Below are positions 7,561-16,471 of a stretch of DNA of 64,000 bases, one piece after another. The position numbers and the translations under genes are program-made. Source of the DNA: Verrucosispora sp. NA02020 (GTDB lineage Bacteria > Actinomycetota > Actinomycetes > Mycobacteriales > Micromonosporaceae); assembly GCF_013364215.1 (NCBI RefSeq), contig NZ_CP054923.1, positions 3,038,001 to 3,102,000 of the forward strand. Reading direction: 5' to 3'. Position 1 is the first letter of the stretch. Each line of letters starts with the position of its first letter. The notes under the pieces are model-generated. The model was not told the origin of the DNA. It did no database searches and worked only from the letters and a program-made list of their open reading frames with translations.

Positions 7561-9377
7561 GCGGGTTGGGGCGGGCGGCCCGGTTCCTGGTGGTGCTGGC
7601 GCTGCGGACCGACCGGCGGCGGGCGGGGTTGGCCGCCGTCATGATCGCGGCCGGCTATCTGGCCTCGCCGATGGTGGCGGTGCTGCTCGGTCGGCTGGTC
7701 GACGCGGCGCTTGCGGCGCGGACGGACGTGGCGGTGACGCTGGCGACGGCGGTGGCCGTGGTGCTGGTCGTCGAGTTGATGATGGCGCACTTCGCGCATC
7801 TGCAGTATTTCGAGCTCGCCGAGTTGATGGAGCTGAAGCTGCACGGCGAGTTGATCGAGCGGGCCAACGGCAGCGTGGACCTGGCGCAGCTCGACGACTC
7901 GCGGTTCGCCGACGAACTGCAGGTGGTGCGGGACGACATCTCACCGATGCAGGTTCCGGTGGAGGGGCTGCTGCAACTGGCGGGTGTGGTCGGTCAGCTC
8001 GTGGTCACGACCGTACTTTTGGGGATGTTGAATCCGTGGTTGGCGCTGCTGCCGCTGGCGGCGGTGCCGCCGGTGCTGCTGGCGCGGCGTGCGCAGCGGT
8101 TGGTGGACCGGGCCAAGGACGACACGGCGGAGGGGATCCGGCGCTCGCAGCACCTGTTGCAGGTCGCCACCTCGGCGTCGTCGGTCAAGGAGCTGCGGCT
8201 GTTCGGCACCGGCCCGGACCTGGTGCGTCGCCAGCAGGCCACGATGGCGGCGGTGACGTCGACGGTCTGGCGGGCGCAGGCGAGCGGGGCGGCGGTCCGT
8301 GCGGCCGGGCAGGCGTTCTTCGCCCTCAGCTACGGGGCGGCGCTCTGGCTGGTGGTGCGGGACGTCGCCGACGGTCGGGGCAGCGTCGGCGACGTGGTGT
8401 TGGCGGTGACGCTCGCGGTGCAGGTGAGTTTGCAGGTCGCCAACGGTCTGGGGCTGCTCGGCACGCTCCAGGGTTTCGGCACGACGGTGCGCCGGCTGGA
8501 GTGGCTGCGGGCGGCCAGCGCGGTGCCGGACGGGGTGTCGGAGCCGAGCGGGTCGACGGCACCGACCCGGCTGGACGAGGGCATCCGGTTCGAGGGTGTG
8601 GGTTTCCGCTATCCGGGCGCCACCCGGCCGGTGTTGCGGGACGTGACCTTCGAGTTGCCGGCGGGCAAGACCGTGGCGATCGTCGGTGAGAACGGTGCGG
8701 GCAAGAGCACGCTGGTGAAGCTGCTGTACGGCCTGTACCGACCGACGCAGGGCCGGATCCTCGTCGACGGCGTGGCACTGGACGAGGTGGATGCCGCGCA
8801 GTGGCGGTCGCGGACGTCGGCGATGTTCCAGGACTTCGCCCGGCTGGAGTTGACGCTGCGGGAGAACGTCGGGATCGGCGCGGTGCAGCGGATCGACGAT
8901 GAGGAGTCGGTGCGGCGGGCGATCGACTCGGCGGGGGCGCAGCGGGTCGTCGACGCGGTGGAGGGCGGACTGGACGGCTACCTGGGCACCGGCTTCACCG
9001 ACGGGCAGGAGCTGTCGGGTGGGCAGTGGCAGTCGTTGGGTCTGGCCCGGTCCCAGATGCGGATCGAGCCCCTCCTGCTGGCGTTGGACGAGCCGGCGGC
9101 GGCGTTGGACGCCGCCGCCGAGCATGCGATCTTCGTCCGGTACGCCGAGTCGGCCCAGCGGGCACAGCGACGTGGCGGGATCACCGTCTTCGTCTCCCAC
9201 CGTTTCTCCACGTTGCAGATGGTGGATCTGATCGTGGTGCTCCAGGACGGTACGGTGCGCGAGGCCGGGTCACACGCCGAGTTGCTGGCCAGCGACGGGC
9301 TGTACGCGGAGCTGTACCTGATGCAGGCGCGCGCGTACGGTCCGTCCGGTGAGGATCAGCCGCCGGTGGCGCGTTGA
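7557..9377 (+). CDS. ABC exporter half-transporter, subunit 2
   Basis: The 606-aa protein has the same layout as its neighbour: a membrane domain over residues 20-310, Walker A GENGAGKST near 376, LSGGQ near 485, Walker B LALDEPAAALD near 507 and SHRFSTL. The conserved D-loop SALD has drifted to AALD but the catalytic Glu is kept. It starts four bases inside the previous stop, so coupled translation and a 1:1 complex are likely. Its end overlaps the convergent ACP gene by 22 bases. Confidence 0.9.
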   Translation: MSGLGRAARFLVVLALRTDRRRAGLAAVMIAAGYLASPMVAVLLGRLVDAALAARTDVAVTLATAVAVVLVVELMMAHFAHLQYFELAELMELKLHGELIERANGSVDLAQLDDSRFADELQVVRDDISPMQVPVEGLLQLAGVVGQLVVTTVLLGMLNPWLALLPLAAVPPVLLARRAQRLVDRAKDDTAEGIRRSQHLLQVATSASSVKELRLFGTGPDLVRRQQATMAAVTSTVWRAQASGAAVRAAGQAFFALSYGAALWLVVRDVADGRGSVGDVVLAVTLAVQVSLQVANGLGLLGTLQGFGTTVRRLEWLRAASAVPDGVSEPSGSTAPTRLDEGIRFEGVGFRYPGATRPVLRDVTFELPAGKTVAIVGENGAGKSTLVKLLYGLYRPTQGRILVDGVALDEVDAAQWRSRTSAMFQDFARLELTLRENVGIGAVQRIDDEESVRRAIDSAGAQRVVDAVEGGLDGYLGTGFTDGQELSGGQWQSLGLARSQMRIEPLLLALDEPAAALDAAAEHAIFVRYAESAQRAQRRGGITVFVSHRFSTLQMVDLIVVLQDGTVREAGSHAELLASDGLYAELYLMQARAYGPSGEDQPPVAR

Positions 9378-9622
9378 CGGTCGATGAGCGCGGCGAGCCC
9401 GGCGACGCTGACGTTGTCCATCAGCTCGACGGCGGAGAGTTCGACGTCGAAGAGGTCCTCTGCCTGGGCGAGCATGTGGACCAGTTGCATGCTGTCGGCG
9501 CCCAGCGCGATGAGGTCCTGGCTCATCTCGTCGGGGGTGAATCCGAGAAGGGGCTCGACCACCTCGGTGACGAGTCGGCGTTCGGTGTCGGTCGGTGCGG
9601 CGGAGGGGCTCAGCTCAGTCAT
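9356..9622 (-). CDS. Stand-alone acyl carrier protein
   Basis: The 88-aa protein has the carrier-protein core, with the phosphopantetheine attachment serine at residue 44 in LGADSMQL (the family's GxDS motif). The preceding helix and the later LMDNVSVAGLAALI match helices I and III. The start at 9622 follows GGAGAGCG. The gene stands alone, oriented against the exporter and divergently from the condensation-domain gene. A discrete carrier of this kind usually works with a free-standing ligase; the acyl-AMP ligase at 37306 is the only candidate in the window. Its cargo is unknown. Confidence 0.9.
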   Translation of the reverse strand: MTELSPSAAPTDTERRLVTEVVEPLLGFTPDEMSQDLIALGADSMQLVHMLAQAEDLFDVELSAVELMDNVSVAGLAALIDRQRATGG

Positions 9623-9722
9623 CTCGCTCTCCAGTCGGGGGCGCCCACGATCGCGGGCGGAACCAGTATGGCCCGCCGTCGATGGACCGAGGCGCCGTGC
9701 GGCACCGTGACGTCCGACGATA

Positions 9723-9752
9723 TTGACACTGGCCGAAGTGGCTTCATAGGCT
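9723..9752 (+). promoter_or_regulatory. Strong promoter for the condensation-domain gene
   Basis: TTGACA at 9723-9728 and TAGGCT at 9747-9752 are 18 bases apart, close to the ideal actinobacterial housekeeping promoter. The condensation-domain gene starts 70 bases after the -10. Confidence 0.65.
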
Positions 9753-9822
9753 ACCTTCCGGCCATAAGCGGCACCGCCGGACAGGTGGTGCCGCCGCCCA
9801 GACCGGAGCGGGGGATCCCGGT

Positions 9823-11250
9823 ATGGAGAGGAAGCCCGGCCACGATCTCGTGGTGACGGTGCGGGGGGCACGGCAGGCGCAGGCGTCGGCCTCCTGGGCG
9901 CAGCGGGAGATCTGGGGCGTCATCTCCTGGTTGGGTGATCAGCCGCAGAGCTTCACGATGCGCGAGATGGTGCCGGTTCCGGAGGGTGTCACGGTCGCCG
10001 GGGTGGGGCGCGCGCTGGAGGAGGTCGTCGCGCGGGTCGACGTGCTCCGCACCCGGCTGGTGATGGACGCGACGGGTCTGCGGCAGGAGGTGGACGGGTC
10101 CGGCACCCTGACGGTGCCGGTCTGGTCGGCGGCGCCCGATCGGGTGATCGAGGACGCCAAGGAGCTGGTCGCGGCGATGACCGCGACGGTGTTCGACCTG
10201 GCCGAGCAGTGGCCGGTGCGGTTCGCCCTGGTCCTGGCCGACGAGACACCCGCCGCGCTGGTGCTGAACGTCTCGCACGCGGCCGTCGACGCGATCGGGT
10301 TGGCCCTGCTGAAGACGGAGCTGCGCGATGCTCTGGCGGGGGTGCCGGTCGAGCCGGTCGAGTCGCGGTGGCAGCCGCTGGATCAGGCCGCGTACGAGGC
10401 GAGCGAGCCGGGACGCAGGCGTAGCCGGCGGGCGGTGCGGTTCCGCGAGGACCTGCTCGGCGAGGTGCCGGAGTCGCTCGTGCCGCCGTCGTCCGCGCCG
10501 CCGCACACGCCGCGGATCGTGCAGGTCGACATCGAGTCGTCGGCCGTCGCGGTGGCCGCGGAGCTGCTCGCCGACCGGCAACGGGTGAGCACCAGTGCGG
10601 TCCTGCTGGCCGCCCAGGCAGCGGTGGTCTCCCATCACACCGGTGCCGATCCGGCGTTTCTGACCCTGATCGTCGGCGGCCGGGTGGAACGCCGGCTACA
10701 GACGATGATCGGCCCGGTGGTGCAGAACGGCCTGTTCCGGGTCGACGTCGGGACGGGTTCGTTCACGGACCTGGTCACCCGCTGCTACCGGCAGGCCCTG
10801 CTGACCTATCAGCACGGCAACCACGACACCGTCGAGCTGGCCGAGGCGCAGCGCCGGGTGGCGGCACGGCGGGGTTTCGTCCCGCAGGTCGGCGTCTTCT
10901 TCAACGACGCCCGGGAGCAGCAACGGTGGTCGGGGCTGCCGCAGGTGCGGTCCGCCCCGCAGGAGTTGGCCGAGGATCTCGCCGCGCTGTGCCGTGACAC
11001 CCGGATCGAGTACGTGACCGGTTGGGAGCAGCAGGACCTGACCGTGTTCCTGAGCGTCTCGGACGCGTCGGGTGCCGCCGCGTTGCAACTGCGGGTGGAC
11101 ACCGCGTACCTCGGCGTCGAGGACGCCCGGCGGATCCTGGCCGGGATCGAGTCGTTGCTGGTCGCCGCAGCGGTCGGCGATCTCGACATGCGCCACGCGG
11201 GGCAGGTCCTCGGCGTCCGTCCGGCGGCGGGTCCGACCGGGTCCGACTGA
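9823..11250 (+). CDS. Stand-alone NRPS condensation-domain protein
   Basis: The 475-aa protein is a single condensation domain, close to the usual 450 aa, with no adenylation or carrier domain attached. The catalytic motif reads SHAAVDA (His152 to Asp156). The second His of the canonical HHxxxDG is kept; the first is Ser and the terminal Gly is Ala. Such free domains join a carrier-bound acyl group to an amine or hydroxyl acceptor. The divergent ACP gene is the natural partner. It has its own strong promoter. Confidence 0.85.
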   Translation: MERKPGHDLVVTVRGARQAQASASWAQREIWGVISWLGDQPQSFTMREMVPVPEGVTVAGVGRALEEVVARVDVLRTRLVMDATGLRQEVDGSGTLTVPVWSAAPDRVIEDAKELVAAMTATVFDLAEQWPVRFALVLADETPAALVLNVSHAAVDAIGLALLKTELRDALAGVPVEPVESRWQPLDQAAYEASEPGRRRSRRAVRFREDLLGEVPESLVPPSSAPPHTPRIVQVDIESSAVAVAAELLADRQRVSTSAVLLAAQAAVVSHHTGADPAFLTLIVGGRVERRLQTMIGPVVQNGLFRVDVGTGSFTDLVTRCYRQALLTYQHGNHDTVELAEAQRRVAARRGFVPQVGVFFNDAREQQRWSGLPQVRSAPQELAEDLAALCRDTRIEYVTGWEQQDLTVFLSVSDASGAAALQLRVDTAYLGVEDARRILAGIESLLVAAAVGDLDMRHAGQVLGVRPAAGPTGSD

Positions 11251-11370
11251 CCGCGTCCGACCGTCCGGCCGCTCCGGCACGCCGACGACTCAGCGTGTTC
11301 GTGGTGCGTCCGGACAACGGCGGAGTGCCGGCACTAAGGTGGTGGGCCGACACGGCTGGAGGGGAGTTCG

Positions 11371-13044
11371 GTGGCTGAGGTTGATGCCGGCGACTGGGTG
11401 GCACGGGTTGCCGACGACGTGGTGGCGGAGTGGGAGCGCCGGCCCGGGACACCGGTGCTCGTCTGCGCCTCGGGGATCAGTCCGTCCGGGCCGATCCACC
11501 TGGGTAACCTGCGCGAGATCATGGTCCAGCACTTCGTCGCCGACGAGGTGAGTCGGCGCGGGTTGCCGAGCCGGCACCTGCTCTCCTGGGACGACTACGA
11601 CCGGCTGCGCAAGGTCCCGGCCGGGGTCGACCCGTCCTTCGCGGAGTACGTCGGCCGCCCGCTGACCGGGGTGCCGGACCCGTGTGGGGAGCACGAGAAC
11701 TGGGCCGAGCACTTCAAGGCGCCGTTCCGGGCGGCGTTGCGGCAACTCGGTGTGGTCGTCGACGAGATCTCGCAGACCGCCATGTACACCGGTGGCCGGT
11801 ACCGCGAGCAGGTCGTCACGGCCATGCGGGCCCGGGAGCTGATCGGGTCGGTGCTGGGCAGGTACCGCACCAAGGTCGACCAGGGCGAGTCCGAGGAGGG
11901 GCTGACCGCCCAGGACACCTACTACCCGTACAAGGTCTACTGTGCGGTCTGCCGGCGCGACGACACGACGATCGTGTCCTTCGACGACGAGACCACCGAG
12001 ATCCGGTACACCTGCGTCTGTGGGCACTCCGACCGGGCCTGGCTGGACCGGCAGGACCCGGGCAAGCTGGTCTGGAAGGTCGACTGGCCGATGCGGTGGG
12101 CGTACGAGCAGGTCCTGTTCGAGGCCGCCGGGGTGGACCACTCCTCCCCCGGCTCCAGCTACACGGTCGGCGGCGAGGTGGTCGACCGGGTGTACGGCGG
12201 CAAGGCTCCGGTCTATCGCGGCTACTCGTTCGTCGGCACCAAGGGGGCGGCGAAGCTCAGCGGTTCCGCCGGTGCCGCGCCGACGCCGGACGACGCGTTG
12301 CGGATCCTGGAGCCGGCCCTGGTGCGCTGGTTGTACGTGCGGCGTCGACCGAACCAGTCGATCACGGTGGCGTTCGACCAGGAGGTGAGCCGGCTCTACG
12401 ACGAGTGGGACGCCCTGGTGGGGCGGGTGCGGGCGGGCAGCGCGTCGGAGGTCGACGCAGTGGTGCTCGACCGCTCGTCGCGTACTGCGGAGGTGGAGTT
12501 GCCGCACACCGCGCGGCCGATGTCCTTCCGCACGCTGGCGTCGGTGTACGACATCACCGCCGGCACCGAGGAGCAGACGCTGCGGATCCTGCGGGACATG
12601 ACGCCGCAGGATCCGGTGGGCTCGTTGGACGAGGTGCGTCCCCGGCTCGACCGCGCGGCGGACTGGGTGGCCACGCACGTGTCACCGGCGGAGCGTACGC
12701 AGGTGCGGAGCGAGCCGGATCGGGAGTTGCTGGCCTCCCTCGATCCGGTCCAGCGCGAGGGGTTGCGGCTGCTCGTCGACGGGCTCGTGGAGAACTGGAC
12801 GCTGGACGGGCTGACCGCGCTGGTCTACGGGGTGCCGAAGCAGCAGCTCGGTCTTCCGCTGGACACCGCGCCCAGCCCCGAGCTGCGGGCCGCCCAGCGG
12901 GCGTTCTTCGGTCTCGTGTACCGCCTCCTGGTGCACCGGGACACCGGCCCTCGACTGCCGACCCTGTTGCTGGCGCTCGGTGCCGACCAGGTCCGGGCGC
13001 TACTCACCCCGCAGGAGGCCGACGCGACCGCCGGCCGGGCGTGA
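11371..13044 (+). CDS. lysS: Lysine--tRNA ligase, class I
   Basis: The enzyme charges tRNA-Lys with lysine in the cytoplasm. The 557-aa sequence has class I marks: PIHLGN (HIGH motif) at residues 41-46, KLSGS at 295-299 in place of KMSKS, and a CxxC...CxC zinc-knuckle region (YCAVCRRD, TCVCGHS). Class I LysRS is typical of archaea and some bacteria, and actinobacteria often carry one besides a class II enzyme. A GTG start at 11371 follows GGAGGGGA. Here it sits inside a biosynthetic region, so it may be a resistant second copy, a source of Lys-tRNA for biosynthesis, or a bystander. Everything needed for activity appears intact. Confidence 0.9.
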   Translation: MAEVDAGDWVARVADDVVAEWERRPGTPVLVCASGISPSGPIHLGNLREIMVQHFVADEVSRRGLPSRHLLSWDDYDRLRKVPAGVDPSFAEYVGRPLTGVPDPCGEHENWAEHFKAPFRAALRQLGVVVDEISQTAMYTGGRYREQVVTAMRARELIGSVLGRYRTKVDQGESEEGLTAQDTYYPYKVYCAVCRRDDTTIVSFDDETTEIRYTCVCGHSDRAWLDRQDPGKLVWKVDWPMRWAYEQVLFEAAGVDHSSPGSSYTVGGEVVDRVYGGKAPVYRGYSFVGTKGAAKLSGSAGAAPTPDDALRILEPALVRWLYVRRRPNQSITVAFDQEVSRLYDEWDALVGRVRAGSASEVDAVVLDRSSRTAEVELPHTARPMSFRTLASVYDITAGTEEQTLRILRDMTPQDPVGSLDEVRPRLDRAADWVATHVSPAERTQVRSEPDRELLASLDPVQREGLRLLVDGLVENWTLDGLTALVYGVPKQQLGLPLDTAPSPELRAAQRAFFGLVYRLLVHRDTGPRLPTLLLALGADQVRALLTPQEADATAGRA

Positions 13045-13088
13045 CCTGGAGTCGACCGACGTCGATCGTGGTCATCCACGGGGATGGA

Positions 13089-13118
13089 TTGCCGGGTGGG
13101 TCGGTGATGGGTTAAGAA
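13089..13118 (+). promoter_or_regulatory. Possible promoter of the dehydrogenase gene
   Basis: TTGCCG at 13089-13094 and TAAGAA at 13113-13118 are 18 bases apart, 40 bases before the ATG at 13159. The -35 is a partial match. Confidence 0.35.
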
Positions 13119-13158
13119 GGCTGTCTGCCTCCGACACCCGACATCCGACAGGACGCCC

Positions 13159-14262
13159 ATGGCCCTCATCGCCGTCGCAGACCTCCGTCGACTGGTACTC
13201 GCACTACTCGGTCAGGCCGGCACACCGGACGACGTCGCCGAGGTCGTCGCCGATTCGCTGATCGGTGCCGACCTGGCCGGGCACGGCTCGCACGGCGTGC
13301 TCAAGCTGCCGTCGTACCTGCGGGACATCGCCCAGGGCCGGTTGAAGCCGACCGCGCGTCCGTTCGTCGTCGACGACGCGCCCGCGACCGCCGTCGTCGA
13401 CGGCGCGGGCGGTTTCGGTCACCTGGCCGCCCGGTACGCCGTCGACCTGGTGGTGGAGAAGGCCGCCCACAGCGGACTGGCGGCGGTGGTGATGTCGCAC
13501 GCGCACCACACCGGGCGGCTGGGCGGCTGGTCCGAGCGCATCGCCGACGCCGGCCTGATCGGGTTGTTGACCGGCGGGGAGGGTCAGGGTCCGTGGAAGG
13601 TCGCGCCGCACGGTGGGACGGACGGTGCGCTGGCCACCAACCCGGTCACCTGGGCCATCCCACGTGCGGCGGGCCAGCCCCCGGTGGTGCTGGACTTCGC
13701 CACCAGCATGGTCTCCATCGGGAAGTTGCAGATCGCGCGGGCCGCCGGGGCGCAGAGCGTGCCCCCGGGGTGGGTGCTGGACGCGCAGGGCAGTCCGAGT
13801 ACCCGGTTGGAGGACTTCTTCACCGGCGGGTACCTGTTGCCGTTCGGAGGCCACAAGGGTTTCGCGCTCGCGGTGATCGCCGAGTTGCTCGCCGTCGGGC
13901 TCAGCGACGGTGACCGGTTCGCCGGTGCGGAACGGTCGAGTTGCCTCTTCGTGCTCGCCGTCGACCCGGCCCGGTTCGGGCCACCGGAACGGTTGCACGA
14001 TTTCGTCGAGGCGACGGTGCGGCGGCTCAAGGCGGTGCCGGCCGATCCGGACTCGGGTGAGGTGCTGGTGCCGGGCGAGCCGGAGCAGCGCGCGCGGGCG
14101 GCGGCCGACGGGGTGGTGCTGCCCGACGCCACGTGGCGGGACCTGTGCACGGTGGCCGCCGGGCTGGGCATCGACGCACCGGCGGCGGCCGACGCCTCGG
14201 TTGCGGCCGACGCCTCGGTTGCGGGCGGGGCGGAGTCGATCCCGGCGGAGGGCACGGCGTGA
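13159..14262 (+). CDS. LDH2/malate dehydrogenase-type NAD(P)-dependent oxidoreductase
   Basis: The 367-aa protein belongs to the Ldh2 family, which includes L-sulfolactate dehydrogenase, ureidoglycolate dehydrogenase and piperideine-2-carboxylate reductase. Family marks are DLAGHGSHGV near residue 38 and the SHAHHTGRLGGW region near 115, with the catalytic His. These enzymes interconvert 2-oxo acids or cyclic imines with the hydroxy or amino forms. Next to lysine-related and amidinohydrolase-like genes, an imine or keto-acid reductase acting on an amino-acid-derived intermediate is plausible but unproven. The C-terminus carries a tandem 18-bp repeat (ADASVA twice). The TGA overlaps the GTG start of the next gene. 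Confidence 0.8.
   Translation: MALIAVADLRRLVLALLGQAGTPDDVAEVVADSLIGADLAGHGSHGVLKLPSYLRDIAQGRLKPTARPFVVDDAPATAVVDGAGGFGHLAARYAVDLVVEKAAHSGLAAVVMSHAHHTGRLGGWSERIADAGLIGLLTGGEGQGPWKVAPHGGTDGALATNPVTWAIPRAAGQPPVVLDFATSMVSIGKLQIARAAGAQSVPPGWVLDAQGSPSTRLEDFFTGGYLLPFGGHKGFALAVIAELLAVGLSDGDRFAGAERSSCLFVLAVDPARFGPPERLHDFVEATVRRLKAVPADPDSGEVLVPGEPEQRARAAADGVVLPDATWRDLCTVAAGLGIDAPAAADASVAADASVAGGAESIPAEGTA
14185..14220 (+). repeat. Tandem 18-bp repeat in the dehydrogenase C-terminus
   Basis: Two identical 18-base copies, 14185-14202 and 14203-14220, encode two AADASV units in the linker-like tail of the dehydrogenase. This looks like a recent slippage duplication outside the catalytic fold. Confidence 0.85.
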
Positions 14263-15362
14263 ACATCCTGGTGGCCGGACGGCTCGGCCGGTACCCGGAG
14301 CGGATCATGACGTTGGCCGAGCGGGGGCACCGGTTGACGTACGTCACGATGCCGGCACCGGCACAGCGGCCCACGCCGGACGTGCTGCCGTCGAGTGTGC
14401 CGCAGTTCCGGCTGCCGGCGGGGCCGGCCGGTGCGGAGTTGACCCGGATCGCGGCGGAGCACCGCGTCGACGTGGTCTACAGCCTGAAGAACGTCTGGGA
14501 CGGGTCGTTGCAGTTGCTCGGCGAGTTGCTCGATGCCGGGGTGGGTCCGGTGGTGCGCCACCACAAGGAGCACTTCTGCGAGCCGGCCGAGCTGGAGCGG
14601 CGGGCGTTGACCGAGACCGCCGGGCAGATCTACATCAACCAGGAGTCGTGGGACTACTTCCGTGGGGCGTACGGGGTCAGTGACGCATCGGCGCACCTGC
14701 TGGACCCGGACTACCTGCCGGCGCGGTACTTCACCGACGACCTGACCGGCAAGCTGCGCGAGCGGGACGGGGAGCCGCACCTGCTGGTCGCCGGTGGGGT
14801 GTCCAGCACCCGGGGCCGTACCGACATCCGCGAGCTGTGTGCGGCGTTGAGTCGTCGCCGGGTCCACGTGCACATCTACGGCGGCAAGTACATCGGTCCG
14901 AACGCCCAGTCGATCTGGAGTGTGGACAACGCGCACGCCCGCGCCGCGTACGCGCGGCTCGCCGAGAGCGGTTACGTGCACCTGCACGACCACATTCCGC
15001 CGGAACGGTTCGTCGCCGAGTGGTCCCGGTACGACGCCGGGTTGATGCACGTGGTGGCGCAGGGCACCCACGAGGTGGGTTTCCAGCGGATGAACCGGCC
15101 GAACCGGCTGGTGCCGTACCTGGCCGCCGGGCTGCCGGTGGCCCAGCAGCGCGGCGGCCAGGAGGCCATGGAGCGGATCGTGCGGCAGGAGGGGATCGGT
15201 TTCCTGTTCGACGGGTACGACGAGTTGGCCGACGTGTTGCACGACCGGGCGCGGCTGGGTCGGCTCGGCGCCGACGTGCTGGCCCGGCGTGGGGAGTACA
15301 CGTTCGAACGGCACGCGGACGCGCTGCTGGAGGTGTTGGCGGGCTACGCCGGGCGACGTTGA
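14259..15362 (+). CDS. Glycosyltransferase family 4-like protein
   Basis: The 367-aa protein has a two-domain GT-B look: an N-terminal VNILVAGRLGRYPERI nucleotide-fold start, a second half with LLVAGGVSSTRG, then HVHIYGGKYIG and a final RPNRLVPYLAAGLPVAQQ region resembling the donor-binding part of GT4 enzymes. The EGIGFLF-D segment near the end is also typical. It would transfer an activated sugar to the product, but donor and acceptor are unknown. The GTG start lies inside the dehydrogenase stop, with GGAGGG before it. The family match is moderate because the classical E-x7-E motif is not clear. Confidence 0.65.
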   Translation: MNILVAGRLGRYPERIMTLAERGHRLTYVTMPAPAQRPTPDVLPSSVPQFRLPAGPAGAELTRIAAEHRVDVVYSLKNVWDGSLQLLGELLDAGVGPVVRHHKEHFCEPAELERRALTETAGQIYINQESWDYFRGAYGVSDASAHLLDPDYLPARYFTDDLTGKLRERDGEPHLLVAGGVSSTRGRTDIRELCAALSRRRVHVHIYGGKYIGPNAQSIWSVDNAHARAAYARLAESGYVHLHDHIPPERFVAEWSRYDAGLMHVVAQGTHEVGFQRMNRPNRLVPYLAAGLPVAQQRGGQEAMERIVRQEGIGFLFDGYDELADVLHDRARLGRLGADVLARRGEYTFERHADALLEVLAGYAGRR

Positions 15363-15373
15363 CCGGCGGCTCT

Positions 15374-15432
15374 GCCGTCGGCGTTAGGAGGGGTCCCCTG
15401 CTATGCCGTAGGCGTTAGCAGGGGACCCCTCC
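15374..15432. terminator. Bidirectional terminator built from a tandem palindromic repeat
   Basis: Arms 15387-15402 and 15417-15432 form a perfect 16-bp stem with a 14-base loop between the convergent glycosyltransferase and sulfotransferase genes. The region is also a 31-bp near-direct repeat (unit starts at 15374 and 15405), each unit carrying AGGGG(T/A)CCCCT. The second arm encodes the last residues (LLTPTA) of the sulfotransferase. Hairpins of this type are, to my knowledge, common in Micromonospora and Salinispora intergenic regions. Confidence 0.8.
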
Positions 15433-16471
15433 TTGCACCGAGGCGGGTGAGGCGGGCGCGGGTGTGGATCCAGCGCACGGTCGCGTCGCGCCGCCACCGG
15501 CGTACGGCGTTGCGGTCCTGCCGCAGTGATCGGTACTCGACTCCGGCCCGCAGGACGCCCTCGCGCAGGCGCAGCAGTGCCGGATGGGGCGGTACGGCCG
15601 GTCCGGCGTCGACGGGGTAGCCCAGTTCGGCCATGACCGGCCCGGCGGCGGCCTCCACCAGGCCGACCTCGGTGGGGGGCAGGCGGCGGCGCCAGGTGCC
15701 GACGCTGCTGGTGGTCACCGGCTGGCCGGCGTTGCGCCACGACTCCGAGAGACTGGCCAGCGCCTTGGCCGTCGGGGTGCGGTCGTGGGCGAAGAGCGCG
15801 GGTTCCGGCGACTCCCCCAGCCAGGCGCAGAGCTGCGTGATCATGTCCCGTGGCTGCTGCACCAGGTCCTCGTAGCGCAGCAGGTGGACGGTGTCGGGGC
15901 CGTGGCGGGCCAGCGCGGCGGCGGCCGAGGTCTGCTGCCGCGCCCAGAGTCGCCCGGTGAGGTAGGGGTGGCAGTGCCCGAACACCGCCCGGCGGGCGGA
16001 GGCGGCCACGTCCCGGGGGTCGCGGACCAGCCAGACGAACCGGGCCGCCGGGTATTCGGCCAGGACGTCGGTGACGTGGTCGACCATGAAGGTGCTCTTG
16101 CAGCCCCAGCGGGCCTTCCCCTCCGCCTCGCGGTACTGCTCGTAGAGTTCGGCGACCACCCCGAAGAGGGTGGGGCTGGCCCGGGCCACCGCCAGGTCGG
16201 GGTCGACGCGGTGCGGCCACGGGGAGATGTGCCGGTCGAGCAGGAGACAGGCGTCGTCGACGAGCCGCCGCCGGTTGCCCTCGTCGGTGAGGTCGCCATA
16301 GCAGTCGGCCACCGGTGCCAGGTAGCGCATGAAGTGCGGCGGGTGCGGGACGGCGATGCGGGAGTGTGCGTTCAGCACCAGGCGGAGCAGGTTCGAGCCG
16401 GAGCGTTCGGTGCCGATGATGAGTACCGGGCTCTGGCTGCGCCCGCTCCGCCCGGTGCCGTCCGTCGTCAC
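15401..16471 (-). CDS. Sulfotransferase family protein (first copy)
   Basis: The 356-aa protein has the PAPS-binding loop IIGTERSGSNLLR at residues 18-30 and a 3'-phosphate-binding type segment VRDPRDVAAS, followed by LLRYEDLV. These are the family's core motifs for transferring sulfate from PAPS. The GTG start at 16471 overlaps the stop of the upstream radical SAM gene (GTGA), so both belong to one operon running from 23494 to 15401. A second, only distantly similar sulfotransferase sits four genes upstream. Two such enzymes suggest two sulfation steps or two acceptors. Related bacterial proteins exist without proven activity. Confidence 0.8.
   Translation of the reverse strand: MTTDGTGRSGRSQSPVLIIGTERSGSNLLRLVLNAHSRIAVPHPPHFMRYLAPVADCYGDLTDEGNRRRLVDDACLLLDRHISPWPHRVDPDLAVARASPTLFGVVAELYEQYREAEGKARWGCKSTFMVDHVTDVLAEYPAARFVWLVRDPRDVAASARRAVFGHCHPYLTGRLWARQQTSAAAALARHGPDTVHLLRYEDLVQQPRDMITQLCAWLGESPEPALFAHDRTPTAKALASLSESWRNAGQPVTTSSVGTWRRRLPPTEVGLVEAAAGPVMAELGYPVDAGPAVPPHPALLRLREGVLRAGVEYRSLRQDRNAVRRWRRDATVRWIHTRARLTRLGARRGPLLTPTA

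Noticed and set aside
14185..14220. CRISPR-like repeat
   Set aside because: Only two abutting 18-bp copies without spacers lie within a coding region; this is simple slippage.
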